A stretch of DNA of 64,000 nt from Toxonevra muliebris. Its lineage: Eukaryota > Arthropoda > Insecta > Diptera > Pallopteridae. Numbering within the stretch: position 1 is the stretch's first letter; the number at the start of each line of letters is the position of its first letter. Made by a program: the position numbers and the translations under genes. The DNA is taken from assembly GCA_963691655.1 (NCBI GenBank), contig OY829328.1:15144704-15208703 (forward strand), given 5' to 3'. The notes below the pieces were generated by a model. The model saw only the letters and a program-made list of their open reading frames with translations. It ran no database searches and was not told the DNA's origin. This document shows positions 11,318 through 22,783 of the stretch, piece by piece.

Positions 11318-11910
11318 GGCCTGTTCCTGTACTTTTTGGGTAAAGTTTGGTAAACTGAGAGTAAACAAAAAATACTCTCAGCTATGAACAAAAATGCATA
11401 AAAATACGGGAGTGTAAAAAAAAACTTTTCTTGCACGAAATAAAACGTCAAATTTTAGCGGTAGTTAAATTTAAAAACTGTCTGCGATATTTAATGAAAT
11501 AAAAATTGTTAAATCTTACAAGGAAATAATTTAATACTGAAAAAATTAAAAATAAATTATTCGCCTGCCTACATCTGAAGAATCTTCATCGCCATTTGTA
11601 TTATTCACAAATAGCAGAAACTCCAACATCATCAGAAGTGGAACAGACACTTGCATCATTAATCTGTGAATTTAGTTAAAAATTAACAAACATACAATTA
11701 AAACATTTTCCATTTTAAATAACACTTTTTTCCAAAAATTCTTTATTTATAAATTTCAAATTTTCAAAATGTTTTCACAACAGCAAAACAGCTGATTGCT
11801 TGACACTTTTACCATTTTTACATGAAGAAAAAGTGCGGGCTGTTTCATGCAAGTTTTTTGGGCTGTTTTGGGTAAATTCATCCACCCTTGGTAAAGTACG
11901 GGAACGGACC
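11318..11910. mobile_element. 593-bp TIR element, copy 1 (TA-flanked)
   Basis: The left end reads GGCCTGTTCCTGTACTTT; the right end, reverse-complemented, reads GGTCCGTTCCCGTACTTT. TA dinucleotides flank both ends (11316-11317 and 11911-11912), compatible with a TA target duplication. A second copy in opposite orientation lies at 48586-49209 and shares internal blocks such as AAACAGCTGATTG and GAAGAAAAAGTGCGGGCT. No transposase frame is visible, so it is a non-autonomous DNA transposon of unassigned superfamily. Confidence 0.75.
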
Positions 11911-11912
11911 TA

Positions 11913-13130
11913 TTATGTATAAAAACTAATTACGCTGTCCGAGAGGAAATGTAAAGTTTGTGCACGGCCGAACTTTATATACCCTACACACTCTCAAAAC
12001 TATCATTGGGTGGGTGCCAAATCGATCGTCTATTGCTGCGTTTTTCCAGAAATCAACATCGAATGAAATGTGAGTTTGTAACGTAACGTAACGCTATTAT
12101 TGTTATTTATTTCTCTGCTGCTTATTGGTTGCGATCGTCTTTTGTTTATTCCATCTGTTAAATTTCCATATAGCCTCTTGAGCTACATAAATTTTTGACA
12201 ATGATATTCACCTCACAAGTGTCAAAAATTGACTCACTCGAGTACTTTGATACCGTTTGGCACAGACTTTTTATTTATTGTATAGATTATTTTTGAAAAA
12301 TAACAACGACAATGTAGTGCAGGTAAAAGAAAGTACATAGTGGCTGTTCAAACGGTCGCGGTCACGGAACACCTGCCTAAGAGAGGTAGAGAAAATAGGT
12401 AGTAAGAAAAAGATAGAAACTCGCCTGTCTTTTTCTAACTACTTATTTTTTCTACCTCTCTTCCAGACAGGCGTTCATGCTTGCGCTTGTGTGAAATGAT
12501 CAATGGGTAAGAGAGAGAGAGAGTAAATACATGAGCGGCATGAAAAGAACACTATTTTCCCATTTCTTTCATTCCACTCTTCCCGCATGTACAATCTTCA
12601 TATCAATGAATGCACTGAATCCGAATTTTGTATACTTGTGTTAACGGCAACATATACAAAATATATTGTGCACAGCTAGAGCGCATTACCTTTCCAACCA
12701 TACAGTTTTTATCCGCGTACGTTGATGTTAAGACAGTTAAAAGCGGATTATAAAAATATGTGCGCCGTATTTATATTATAATGACGATAGAAGAAATCCA
12801 ATTTCTTGTTTCTAACCGTTTTAAAACCATAATACAAATTTTTTTAAACTCTTTAAGATTCAAATCTCCGTTTTATATTCAGAAGCGTAGAATACTCACA
12901 CTAACGTCGAATTCCACTTGAGCACAAAATTAAAACTAAATACTAAAAGCTTAATATTATCAATTTCTTAATATTAAATTAAAATACGCTCATACCTGTC
13001 TCAAAACTTACCACAATAATAATTGAATGGTACACATTACAATTTCATCTGAAAAATATGCCCTTAAATAATACTCACACTTATTTTATATATTAATATG
13101 ACTTTAATGGAATAATCAGTATTTTCAGGT
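11913..13130. other. Intergenic, contains one strong hairpin
   Basis: No coding region. It includes the inverted repeat annotated at 12379-12462 and a (GA)n run near 12510. The right end is the 3' side of translin. Confidence 0.4.
12379..12462. repeat. 35-bp inverted repeat with 14-nt loop (84-nt hairpin)
   Basis: The arms 12379-12413 and 12428-12462 are reverse complements with three mismatches, two of them G-U compatible in RNA read from the + strand. Weaker complementarity continues outside (CACCTGCCT against AGGCGTTCATG). It could be the core of a foldback transposon or a transcribed hairpin; there is no evidence of transcription here. Confidence 0.7.
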
Positions 13131-14190
13131 TTATTCACAATGCTCGCCATCATTGCCACCAGATGCTGTTGTGCTCGGTGCAGCAGCACCATTGTTTCTC
13201 AATCCTCTGATGCTAATGTCGTAAACAACCTCTTCAATTTTTTTCACATCATATTTCAAAGCATCAAAACGTTTACGCAGACCATCGTTTTTCAAATTCA
13301 ATAAACGAAATCCTGAATTAACATCACCTAGGAAATGTGAAATATTCAAAGGGCGATCATAATCACCCATTGTTACTGAATTGGTTGCGAAACGAGAAAG
13401 TTCTGACGCCATTTGTAAAATACCCATAAGATAATCTTCGATATCCAAGTGAAAACCATCTGAGTGATTCGTTTTTACTATTTCAAAGACAAATTGAAAT
13501 TTCATTTTACAACAACAAAACTGTAATACTTACGCCCTAGCATTTCAGCAACAGTCTCACGTGTTACAAGGAAACCAGCCTCCAAATACACCACCATTGC
13601 AATAAGAAACACCAAACGTTGTGTATTGTAAGTCCAATGGTCGGAATAACTAAAATCAAACGCAGAAAAATATGCTAAGCAAGTTAACCTCAAGGCGCCC
13701 ACATAATTAAAAATTACTCACCGATAATATTGTCCCACTGGAACTAATGACGCTAATTGTTGGTAAACATCAGAACAAGCAGCGACCTGCTTGCGTGCTT
13801 CGGTACAGGCATGATCAACTAAAAGTAATGCATGTATTGGGATATGATTATGAATATATAAATAGGTACATGAATGAATTGATCACTTTTAATGCAAAAA
13901 CTAGCAATTAGTGCACCAACGTACTCTAGAACTATATGATCATATGTAGGATTAAAACTTGTAATTACCTTTTTGCAAGTCAGAATGGATTATCTGAAGT
14001 TGGATTGTAGCTTCTTTCACCAATTGTTCAATCTCGCGTACTTTTCCTCTAATGTTCTGCCAAAAAACAGTGAGGGTAAATCATTAAGGCTACAGTGCAT
14101 TCAATTTTATATTACCTCACGAATTTCCTGCTCATGATCAAGATATTTTTGATAATTTGCAAATATTTCAAAATTTACAAAGTTTTTCAT
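13131..14190 (-). CDS. trsn: Translin
   Basis: Five coding exons give 240 residues: 14190-14116, 14056-13969, 13818-13722, 13649-13534 and 13477-13131, close to the usual 230-240 for translin. The last intron is only 56 nt; its acceptor (ATAG at 13478) was chosen because it restores GLKTNHSDGFHLDIEDY, and no other nearby AG keeps the frame. Recognisable family blocks are DHACTEARKQVAACSD and YQQLASLVPVGQYYRYSDHW in the middle, and ILQMASELSRFATNSVTMGD, RPLNISHFLGDVNSGFRLLN and KKIEEVVYDISIRGL near the end. Translin is an all-helical nucleic-acid-binding protein. With TRAX it forms the octameric C3PO endoribonuclease, which helps RISC loading by removing the passenger strand; translin supplies RNA binding and TRAX the catalysis. 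The C-terminal tail (Ala/Ser/Thr/Gly-rich, ending GEHCE) looks lineage-specific. It is divergent to the penta-EF-hand gene. Confidence 0.95.
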
Positions 14191-15369
14191 TTTAATAGAT
14201 TTTCTCACTGCTATTTGTTTCACAAAAACGGCGCTTCAAATTGTTTTGTTTGAGTGGTCTTCTATTTCGGCGTCAGCGTTTTGGTTCCCATTGTCATTCG
14301 TCATATTTTGACATTTTACTTTGCATTTTTGATCCGTTTTACACTTTCCCAGTGCCTTTAAAACTAGAAACAAGACTGCAAATTTTACAAGCTGTGTGCT
14401 GAGAAAAATTGTAAGTATTGCCTTTAGCGTTTTCGCTCAGCAAGATTTCTTGAACAATTTGCACTTATTTTTTCTAACATCGTCGCCGATCAAGCAGAAA
14501 TCCAAATTAATTTGTTTAGTTGGATCCGTATTAATTAGCTTCTATAATTAGAATGACATAATAAATTAGATTTTTTATGATGCATTTAAAACGTATACTT
14601 ATGAGTGTATCAATATGTTAACTTTTCAAGTTTTGCGAGTGCTCGTAGCGCAACATGCACATATAAACTAACTTCAGCTCAGAAATTAAAAAAATTGACT
14701 TAGTGAATTCTGCCAGAACGACGACAATATGGTATTCTAAAACACGTTTAGGTAATAAAAACATAGTTTATTGAAACAAAGAATCGTAAACGAAGGGAAT
14801 TTGGAAGAAATTTGCGAAAATTTTTTGCAAACTAAAAATATTAAAAAGGAAATTAAAATTACTTTGGAAAATCAAAATCTGCAGTAAGAAAGTCTGTACT
14901 TGCCCCCTTTTTTATCTCATCTTTCGCCTACATAGTCGATTCGCTGACAACAAAAATTGCCATGTGGAAATGGAGAATTTCATTGTTTTATAAGTCTGCT
15001 CCTAGACGGTGAAACTAGGGACGAGGAGAGAAACGATAGGAACATAGACAAAATCTCCCGAGCAGCATTTTGATGATACTTTTTGGTGTTCCTCTTTTTA
15101 TATTTTCGAGTTCCTTATTTTTCCATATCGACGAAAAATATAATGTAAGAGTTTCATGCAACTAGTCTCCCTGTGTAAGAGCTACATGAATCTTTAAAAG
15201 GGAACGTCATTTTGAAAATTCTTATTCATGCAACCCTGCTTCAATCACGCATAAACAATTAATTGGAATTTCTGTTGCTCTGTTTTGCCTCTAGTGTGAT
15301 AAATTTGTCTTTTTTCAAAGTCAAAGAATAAAGTTTTTTTCTTTTTATAAATTTCCAATTATCATAAAA
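14191..15369. promoter_or_regulatory. Divergent intergenic region between trsn and the penta-EF-hand gene
   Basis: About 1.2 kb separates the two start codons, so both promoters must lie here; I see no decisive core motifs. A 245-bp MITE (14481-14725) occupies part of it. Confidence 0.45.
14481..14725. mobile_element. ~245-bp MITE, copy 1
   Basis: The ends are inverted repeats: CGTCGCCGATCAAGCAGAAA at left and the complement of GAATTCTGCCAGAACGACGAC at right. The whole element aligns end to end with the reverse complement of 50057-50311, sharing TTAATTAGCTTCT, GAATGACATAAT and CAGAAATTAAAAAAAT. No coding capacity, so it is a non-autonomous DNA element. Confidence 0.75.
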
Positions 15370-16467
15370 ATGTCTTACGGTGTAAGTGAATTTCAATTAG
15401 ATGGTAATAAAACTTAATTTGATTTGATTTTCCTGTTTACAGAGTGGTGGATACGGTAACCCTTATGCTGCTCCCCCTGGAGCCTTTCCTCCGCAAAACG
15501 CACAAGTTTCGCCACAGGCTCAGCAATGGTTCAACATGGTGGATCGCGACCGCTCCGGTCATATTAACTCCACAGAGCTTCAGGCGGCTCTGGTGAATGG
15601 GCGTGGCGAAAACTTTTCGCTTGGTGCTTGCAAATTAATGATAAGTATGTTTTAGAGCTACCGATATCAAAAGCAAATAAGCAGTGACGTCAGTGACTCA
15701 TATGATTTATTTTTAGATGATATGGTCTTGTAAATTAGTTCTTTTGTTCAGTTTATATCTATTTCCTATGTTTCTTTTAGGTATGTTTGATAAAGACTCC
15801 AGCGGCACAATTGATATCTATGAATTTGAAAAACTTTACGAATACATTAATCAGTGGCTAATGGTCTTTAAAACATATGATCGCGATGGCTCTGGCCATA
15901 TTGACGAAAGTGAATTGTCGCAAGGTATGTATGAGGTATATCGATGGTCATACGTTGGTGCCTCGTAAATAGTTTTTCACCACTTTTGGAAGAAACGGCA
16001 CAGACGCAATAAATGTTCAAATTGGTTTTAAAATAACTTTCAATATAAGAAAATATTTTTGGAATTATTATTTTTTATTTTGAACTTATTTTTACATGTT
16101 GTTTATAGAAATTTATTGCGTCTTGATCGTCTCTTCCAGAAATGGTAAAAAGTTCTTACGAGGGGTCAACGTATGACCATCGATATAAAATTATTGTATA
16201 GTAATATGCGATCTACTTATTTTTTTATTACTTCAATTAGCATTTACCCAGATGGGCTTTCGGTTTTCTCCGGATTTCATTGGGTTCTTGGTGAAGAAAA
16301 GTGATCCACCGAATCATAAAGAAATCTCTGTTGATCAATTTATTGTGCTTTGTGTGCAGATACAACGTTTCACCGAGGCATTCAGACAACGTGATACCCA
16401 ACAAAATGGAACAATTACAATTGCTTTTGAAGATTTTCTTAGCATCGCTATTGGCGCATCATACTGA
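15370..16467 (+). CDS. Penta-EF-hand calcium-binding protein (peflin/ALG-2 family)
   Basis: Four coding exons give 194 residues: 15370-15381 (MSYG only), 15443-15644, 15781-15924 and 16241-16467. The N-terminus is short and Gly/Pro/Tyr/Ala-rich (SGGYGNPYAAPPGAFPPQ), as in peflin and ALG-2. EF1 is at 38-49 (DRDRSGHINSTE), EF2 at 75-86 (DKDSSGTIDIYE), EF3 at 105-116 (DRDGSGHIDESE); these three are canonical 12-residue loops with Glu at position 12. EF4 is degenerate (near EISVDQF). EF5 (from about 171, DTQQNGTITI) is non-canonical, as usual where EF5 serves dimerisation. Family members are cytosolic or membrane-recruited calcium sensors linked to ESCRT, ER exit and cell death; the exact partner cannot be read here. 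The start codon is certain because exon 1 ends at a clean GTAAGT donor. Intron 3 contains a long inverted repeat. Confidence 0.93.
15937..16187. repeat. ~78-bp inverted repeat with ~96-nt loop inside an intron
   Basis: The arms 15937-16014 and 16111-16187 are imperfect reverse complements over their full length, both ending TATATCGATGGTCATACGTTG outward and GACGCAATAAAT inward. TA flanks are possible on both sides, fitting a foldback MITE. It lies entirely inside the third intron of the penta-EF-hand gene, starting 12 bases after the donor site, so the pre-mRNA can form a long double-stranded hairpin. Confidence 0.8.
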
Positions 16468-18151
16468 GGCACAAGCAAAGAAAGTCACTATCAATTGTAA
16501 CGAATCAGATTTACATTGCTTATTTGCATTCTACTACACATTCAGTTTTCTATTTAGACATTTGCATTATTGTAGTTGTTTGCTATTCCGTGGCTGTAAA
16601 GCATTTTATTAATTTCAAAAAAGTATAAATTTATCAAGTGTTAGCTTCAAAAGCATTTTTCAAATTATAGAAATCTCTTCAATACATATGTATTTTACTA
16701 AATAACAAAATTTGTATTTTTATTATTAGATTTAGATTATTATCAGCTGCAGATAATGTTGAAAATACTGCTTGCCTATCCTTTTTATATGTTTTTGAAA
16801 AAGAGAAGTTCAGGGTATAAACATATTCCCATGTATATCAATCTAAAATTTTTGCTTGCTTTTTAAAAATAGTTTAAAATCATTCAAATTACAGATCTAT
16901 ATTTATAACTCAATTATAATGATAATCAAAATAAAAAGTACAACAGGTAAATATACCATATAAATGAGTAATTGTTTCCATTTTAGCACTAGCTATCTGC
17001 TAGACCCGTATCCAGTGAAAATCTGGGGGGGAGGGGGGAATTTATGTTATGTATATAATCACTTTTAGATTCCCTGTAGGGAACCAAACTAGTTAGATGG
17101 ACAATTATTAAGCTTAACACCACAATTAGTTGGATTTTTGTAGTCTTTCCTTAGACTGAGGTTTACCATATTATAAGAGTATCAGATAAAAAACGAGAGC
17201 ACAAAATAAATAAAAATGTTTATGTAATCATCATAGGGAATATCTTTATCTCAGCCATCATACCTGCAGCTTTTGAAGTTTATATATTTTCCCATTAATT
17301 TTTATTTATTTATTTATGAAATGTAGGCAAAAAAAAAAACTATGACGTACTGGAATATAACTTGCTTCAGAAAAAATATTCACTACAATCCTCTTTTAGC
17401 ATCATACTACGGTTACTCTATTGTAAAAATACTGTTGGGCTGTATTATCATAGTATAAGACCAATAAATTATTTTGGAAGTGAAACTCTAGGTTCTTCAA
17501 AAAGTTTTCTTAGATGCATAAGTCCAATATGTATCTCTTACTAAAGAAAATAAGTACAGTTTTATTCGGGTTAATTAATTAATACTTTTGACCTCTTAAA
17601 TTGAACAACTTTTTTTTTACTGATAAGGCAGTGTAAACGCAACTTATGTTAATTAAATCGATGAAGTAGTATCGAAATTTTAATACAATATTTAAATCAA
17701 ACAAACTTTCCATAGTTTTAAGCTCTTGATTGCTTTAAAAATTTTACGTAAAATGACGTAATACAAGTTTCGAATGAAAATTAAAAAAAAAAACGGGTGT
17801 TTTGGTTCCAAAGGGATTTTTTTTTTAATAAATCGAAAGATCTTTTAAATGAAACAAGATTTATCAATATGTATTTATAAAAAGAAAACATTCGTAATTT
17901 ATTTTTGAAATTTCAATGTGTGTCGATAAATAAATTGAGCATTATAAAATACTTATTAAAAAATAAGAAAATATGTATATAATTGTAAATATTAAAAAAA
18001 ATATATATATATAATTGTTAGTCTTAAAATATTATATAATCAATATTTTAGAAAAAACACATGTATTAGTTTTGCCTTTGCAATAATCATAGACAATTAT
18101 TTGATTATTCCACATTGAATTGACTGAGAGTAATGCTGGAATTACATACTT
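16468..18151. other. Intergenic, no gene seen
   Basis: The first part is the presumed 3' UTR of the penta-EF-hand gene. A G run of about 20 bases (with two A) lies near 17024-17038. The rest is AT-rich with homopolymers. Confidence 0.4.
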
Positions 18152-18227
18152 CGTCGCCTGAGTATTGATTTGGCGTATAGGCATAGGAATACTTATATAC
18201 ATACGCCAAATCAATTCTCTGGCGACG
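18152..18227. ncRNA. Pre-miRNA-like 76-nt hairpin (candidate)
   Basis: The arms 18152-18177 and 18202-18227 are reverse complements over 26 bases with two mismatches; the loop is 24 nt. Size and stem quality fit a miRNA precursor, but a short inverted repeat of transposon origin would look the same. The strand is unknown. Confidence 0.4.
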
Positions 18228-19000
18228 ACTTGTTGTTTGATTAGGTGTCCGATGGACCTACAATTATGTGCGCAGAACAAAGAACATGGAGAAAGTGTAC
18301 ATTATTCGTTTTTCGTTTCAAAATATCGGAAAAACGAGACCAAAATAAAGCTTACTTTGATGGTTCCGTTCCGTTGATGGTTCGAATTGCCACTCTTTCG
18401 CTTTTACCTTCAATGAACTACGAACGACGGGTATATTGCAAAACAACGAACATGTAAGTCCAGCATAAGTCTGAGTAAACCTCACTTTCATGATATTCAA
18501 TAATAGATTAAATATTTAATTATCAATTTCGGTAAACTTCAGAAAAAATTAATATAAGCACAAATGGCCCATAATTTTAATATTATTTCTACTTCACTTT
18601 AAGCCATCCGGATTTGAGTACTTTGAATGTCCAAAATGCCCTCCATTTGTAGGAATATACCAAGAATACCAGATGACATTTAAAATTTAAGTTTAGTATG
18701 AAATTATATTTGATGAGCAATGGCAAGTGCTCAACATAAATGATAGACAGTGGTCCCTCTGTTTGTAGGTATGAATATTTAAATATGTTTATACTGACTA
18801 AAAATTCTATAAGCTAAGCTTTCAAATGGCTAACTTTATGAAATTATTAATAAGGTCAATTAGTCAAACTAATTAGTAGATATTTTATACTTTAAATCAA
18901 TTTTTCGGTTAATTTATTATGGAATTATCATATAATTGCCTCAGATTACTATCTAATCATTACAACATTTTCAAAATAAAAAACAACATTTTGATATTAG
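18228..19000. other. Intergenic, nothing recognisable
   Basis: AT-rich. Overlapping short frames around 18165-18500 have no protein character and overlap the hairpin. Confidence 0.35.
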
Positions 19001-19232
19001 TGACCGCATTCTAGTAGTAGCAGTGCCCAGAATGCGTTATTGAATTTTATTTTACTTCTTCGAATCTATAGTTTCAATTATTTTATTTCACAAATTATAA
19101 TCAGCCACCTATTTGATAAAATAGAAATAGCGGTAGCGAAGATATTTTCTCTCACTTTTAATTCATAGTATTCAACAATTGGCAACAGTAGCTACAAAAT
19201 TTTTGTGCGCTTGTCTAGCCAGAATGCGGTCA
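19001..19232. mobile_element. Possible ~230-bp MITE
   Basis: The ends are inverted: TGACCGCATTCTAG at left and CCAGAATGCGGTCA at right (one mismatch in 14). I see no clear target duplication and no coding capacity, so the call rests on the terminal repeats alone. Confidence 0.4.
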
Positions 19233-21380
19233 ATGTGATAATTTCGCTCGTTTTCTGCAAGACTGTCCTAAGTAAAAAAACAAATTTTGAAGAAAATCTT
19301 ATTTAAAGTTTTCAAGAAACTATCACTCCGTAGATCACCAATATTGACTCATACTCTTCTCACGAGGGAAGTTCATAAAATAGCGTTACCTTTTTTTTAC
19401 ACAAGATGAAGCGTTAAATAACTATTACTTCTGTACGCTTAAGTAATTTTTTTTGAATTATGACATTTTTGCAGCAAACGAACGATTTGTGTATGTGTTT
19501 AGTAATTTTCGAATGTGGCCTTTTTGGCATTTTCACAAATACTTAATATCGTATGGTGTCAACCATAAGTTTAAGTCGATTTATATAGAAACAAAAATCT
19601 TCAACGAAATCGATTTTTCTCAAAACACAATTTCTGCACGGTCGATCACCATATCTCGATATGTGAGAGTTCATGTATATATTAAGATATGATTTAAAAT
19701 GTATGCTTAATACTAATTTTAATTTGGTTTTATAATTGTTTGTATTTTCTATATTTAGAGTCAATGTAGTGACTTGTTTTGACTGGAAACATGATATGGC
19801 TTATTCTATAAATGACAATTTAAATACAGTCATAAGTAATAGGGAGGTTCACAACACATTGAAAACATGGCAGAGAGTCTATTGTTGTACAATGTGCATA
19901 GATGTCGTGACCATAATTTGAAAGGGCTCTGGCAACAGCAGGTATACCAGCATCTTACTCATTCACCGTTTTATAAACGATTTATATAATGCTAAAGTAA
20001 TTTGAAAATGCCTTTTAGGATGATTTTGTCTAATTAAGATAACTATATATTTTACTGCTGTGCAAATAATAGCTCAAAACCAACCCGCCAAAAATTAAAG
20101 TAAAAAAGTCCAATTGCTCATTTGTTTAGACGCTTTGGTATGTTCAAATTTGTGCCAACCCCCATAAGGTACCTTGAGAAATAATAATAATAAGAAATAC
20201 AATATCTAATTTTTAAGCATTTTAATTTCAAATCTTTTTTTTTTGGTTTCTGAAAATGACGACGCTGTATCCTGAAGGCCCTAGTAACCGATGCTCAAAA
20301 TTTAATTCACTTCGATGTGTTAAAAAATAAATGCAAACATTTTTCCTAAACTCTTTTTGTTTAAAAAACAAAAGAATATGAAAATAAAAAAACTTAGAGA
20401 AAGTCTTTTCCAAGGATGTTTTTTTTTTAGCATTTCATAAATGACAAACAAGCATATGCAGAGGTATCAAGTTTTTTGTGTGCATAAAACCGTATCTATT
20501 ACAATTAAGGCATAAAAGGGTTAAAACTGTTTATATTTCAAAAACTAAAAATCCAGTTATGTAGATTTATATTTGGCTCATTTAAAAATGAAGTGGTAAC
20601 GCTGCCAGCTTTATCAAGATAGCGAGGCTAATCGGTACCCCAAAACCCCAAGATATTATGTTCTGCTTTAAGTGTGCTATCAATGCTAATTTTAAAAACG
20701 ATTTTTAATTTGCGCAAACATTTCTCCGACTTGTTATGAATTCTGTGGTTTTTGAAAATTATGTGTACAGAGTATATTGGTTTTGATTAACAGTTACAGG
20801 TTGCATGTATATGTATGTATATAAAAGACCAGCGTGCATAGCGGGGTAGATCTAGATATTTGCAACTGACCGTGATCACAATAACTCAAAAAAAAATTCA
20901 AGAAACAATGATTTAAAATCTTCAATATTGTTTTACTCTTTAACTTCCATTTTGCTTATTTATTTATTTTTATTGAGATTGCAAAATTGAAGAGGGGCTG
21001 GAAGGAAAAAAGAACACTTTATAGGTATTCATTTATATACCTAAAAATATATACCTATTTCAAGATCTCATTTCATTTGAAAATATATACCAACTTCACG
21101 ACCTCCATTGTCGTTGAAATTTGAAAATTTCGAAAACAACAGAAAATCAATTTTTTCTTTCTATTTAAAGTCCAATTAGTATAAATATTAAATACCCAGT
21201 TTTAAACAATGGAATTATCCAAATGTCATTCTTAGGCTTTTGGCCCATGTTTTCCATACAAACGGCTCCAGAGCAATAATTGTAACCGGATCTGATTGGT
21301 AACTGTGCGATGAAACAGGTGTTTCTTCGGTACAGGAGAAATGGCAACGATCTTCGAAATTTACTTTGGATAGCTGAAGA
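19233..21380. other. Intergenic, AT-rich, no gene seen
   Basis: Several short open frames occur on both strands, but none shows codon bias or a recognisable domain. Confidence 0.35.
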
Positions 21381-21560
21381 GGCTCTAGAAAGCGGGGACG
21401 CCCAAAGATCACGTGGAAACGCAGTCCACTGAAGGACATAGAGAAAACAGGGAAAACATGGAGTGAAGTAAAGGTACTAGCTAACAACCGAACACGCTGA
21501 AGATGCTTTGTAGAAGCCCTATGCACCACTAGGTGTTAAACGGAACTGATGATGATGATA
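21381..21560 (+). mobile_element. 3' end of an RTE-like non-LTR retrotransposon (relic)
   Basis: From about 21390 the + strand encodes KRGRPKITWKRSPLKDIEK, then TWSEVKVLANNRTR, a stop codon where the family has Trp, then RCFVEALCTTRC. This is the C-terminal end typical of RTE-clade ORFs. It is followed within 15 bases by (GAT)n at about 21549-21558, a tail type common in that clade. The 5' part is missing or unrecognisable; sequence just upstream (21225-21380) may belong to it. Confidence 0.7.
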
Positions 21561-21898
21561 GCTGAAGAGGAGCTATCTTAAATCTTTTCTCTTCTTTATT
21601 CATTCTCTTTTCTCTCAAATATAGTTCACACTATAGTTCATGGAAGGCCTATAGCTGCCTGGTATATCTTTAAATCAAATCTGTTCATTACATTTTGGGT
21701 GACTTTGTTAATTTTGGGCGATTCAATTTTGGCAATTATTTGCACATTATGATATGTATGGAATTTAGGATAGTTTGTATGTATGTATGTATGCATATAG
21801 TAATTTAAGAATTTAAGACTTCAAAAAGTTTTCTTTTTTTCACAAGTAAATATGTGCATATGTTTGACGATAGGTCCGTGCAAAAGTATTCTAATTGG

Positions 21899-22627
21899 CA
21901 GAGCTGGGTAAATTCAATTACATTACATTCCCAATTCCAATTACAAGGAATTGTAATTGGTACTTAAATGTTTTCAACTCCTTTGTAATGGAATTGGAAA
22001 AATTTTCAATTCCATTACAGGGAATTGTAATTTGTAATTAAAAATATATCAATTCCTTAAAGGAATTGAAAAGAAAGGAATTTATTATTTAATTGTAATC
22101 AATTACTTTCTTGGAATTAAATTCCAATTTAGTTGGAATGATTCCTAAAAAGTAATTGATTCCCTTTTAGTTCAATTCCAAAAAAGCAAAAAAAAAAAAA
22201 AAAAAATTTGGAAAACATTGTAAAATGCTTCTAATACGCCGTTACGAGAGAAGTGACCTAAATTTTATACGTTTTTTATTATTTTTTTGGTTTTTTGGAA
22301 TTGAACTAAAAGGAAATCAATTACTTTTTAGGAATCATTCCAAGTAAGTAATTGATTACACATAAATATTGAATTCCTTTCTATTCAATTACATTATCAA
22401 TTCCATTAAGGAATTGATCCTTGTAATGGAATCGAAAATTTTTTCAATTTCGTTACCCAGGAATTTAAAAATTTAAGTTACCGATTACAATTCCTTGTAA
22501 TGGAATTGAAAGTTTTATCAATTCCATTACTAAGGAATTGAAAACATTAAAGTACCAATTACAATTCCTTGTAATTGGAATGGAGATGGAATTTAATTCG
22601 TAAAGCAATCATTACTACCCAACTCTG
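21899..22627. mobile_element. 729-bp foldback MITE, hAT type, with 8-bp target duplication
   Basis: The ends are CAGAGCTGGGTA and TACCCAACTCTG. Perfect 8-bp direct repeats CTAATTGG flank it at 21891-21898 and 22628-22635. An 8-bp duplication with CAGAG-type termini is the hAT hallmark. Nearly the whole element is one large imperfect inverted repeat built from variants of GGAATTGNAATTGG-like motifs around an A-rich centre (22186-22206). No coding capacity. Confidence 0.88.
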
Positions 22628-22663
22628 CTAATTGGAACCTTTTCGAGGATTAACGTTTTCAAA

Positions 22664-22783
22664 CTGGGGAGTAATTAACTAAATAATCAATTAACTATTC
22701 ACTCAACAATAACTAAATTAGTCGAAATTATTTCAACTACAACTAAGTTATAGTTTGAAAAAAATTTAGCCAACTCTCCCCAG
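22664..22783. mobile_element. Possible third small TIR element
   Basis: CTGGGGAG at the left faces CTCCCCAG at the right, with an AT-rich AACTA-repeating centre of about 100 bases. No flanking duplication is visible. It lies inside the outer element. Confidence 0.3.

Noticed and set aside
11940..12010. Retroelement edge (GCACGGCCGAACTTTATATACCC)
   Set aside because: The motif looks familiar from fly repeats, but I could not find a partner end or a coding remnant to support an element.
13502..13702. Minus-strand open frame of 66 codons as a separate gene
   Set aside because: It is translin exon 4 read through its flanking introns; the splice sites at 13649 and 13534 restore the translin frame.
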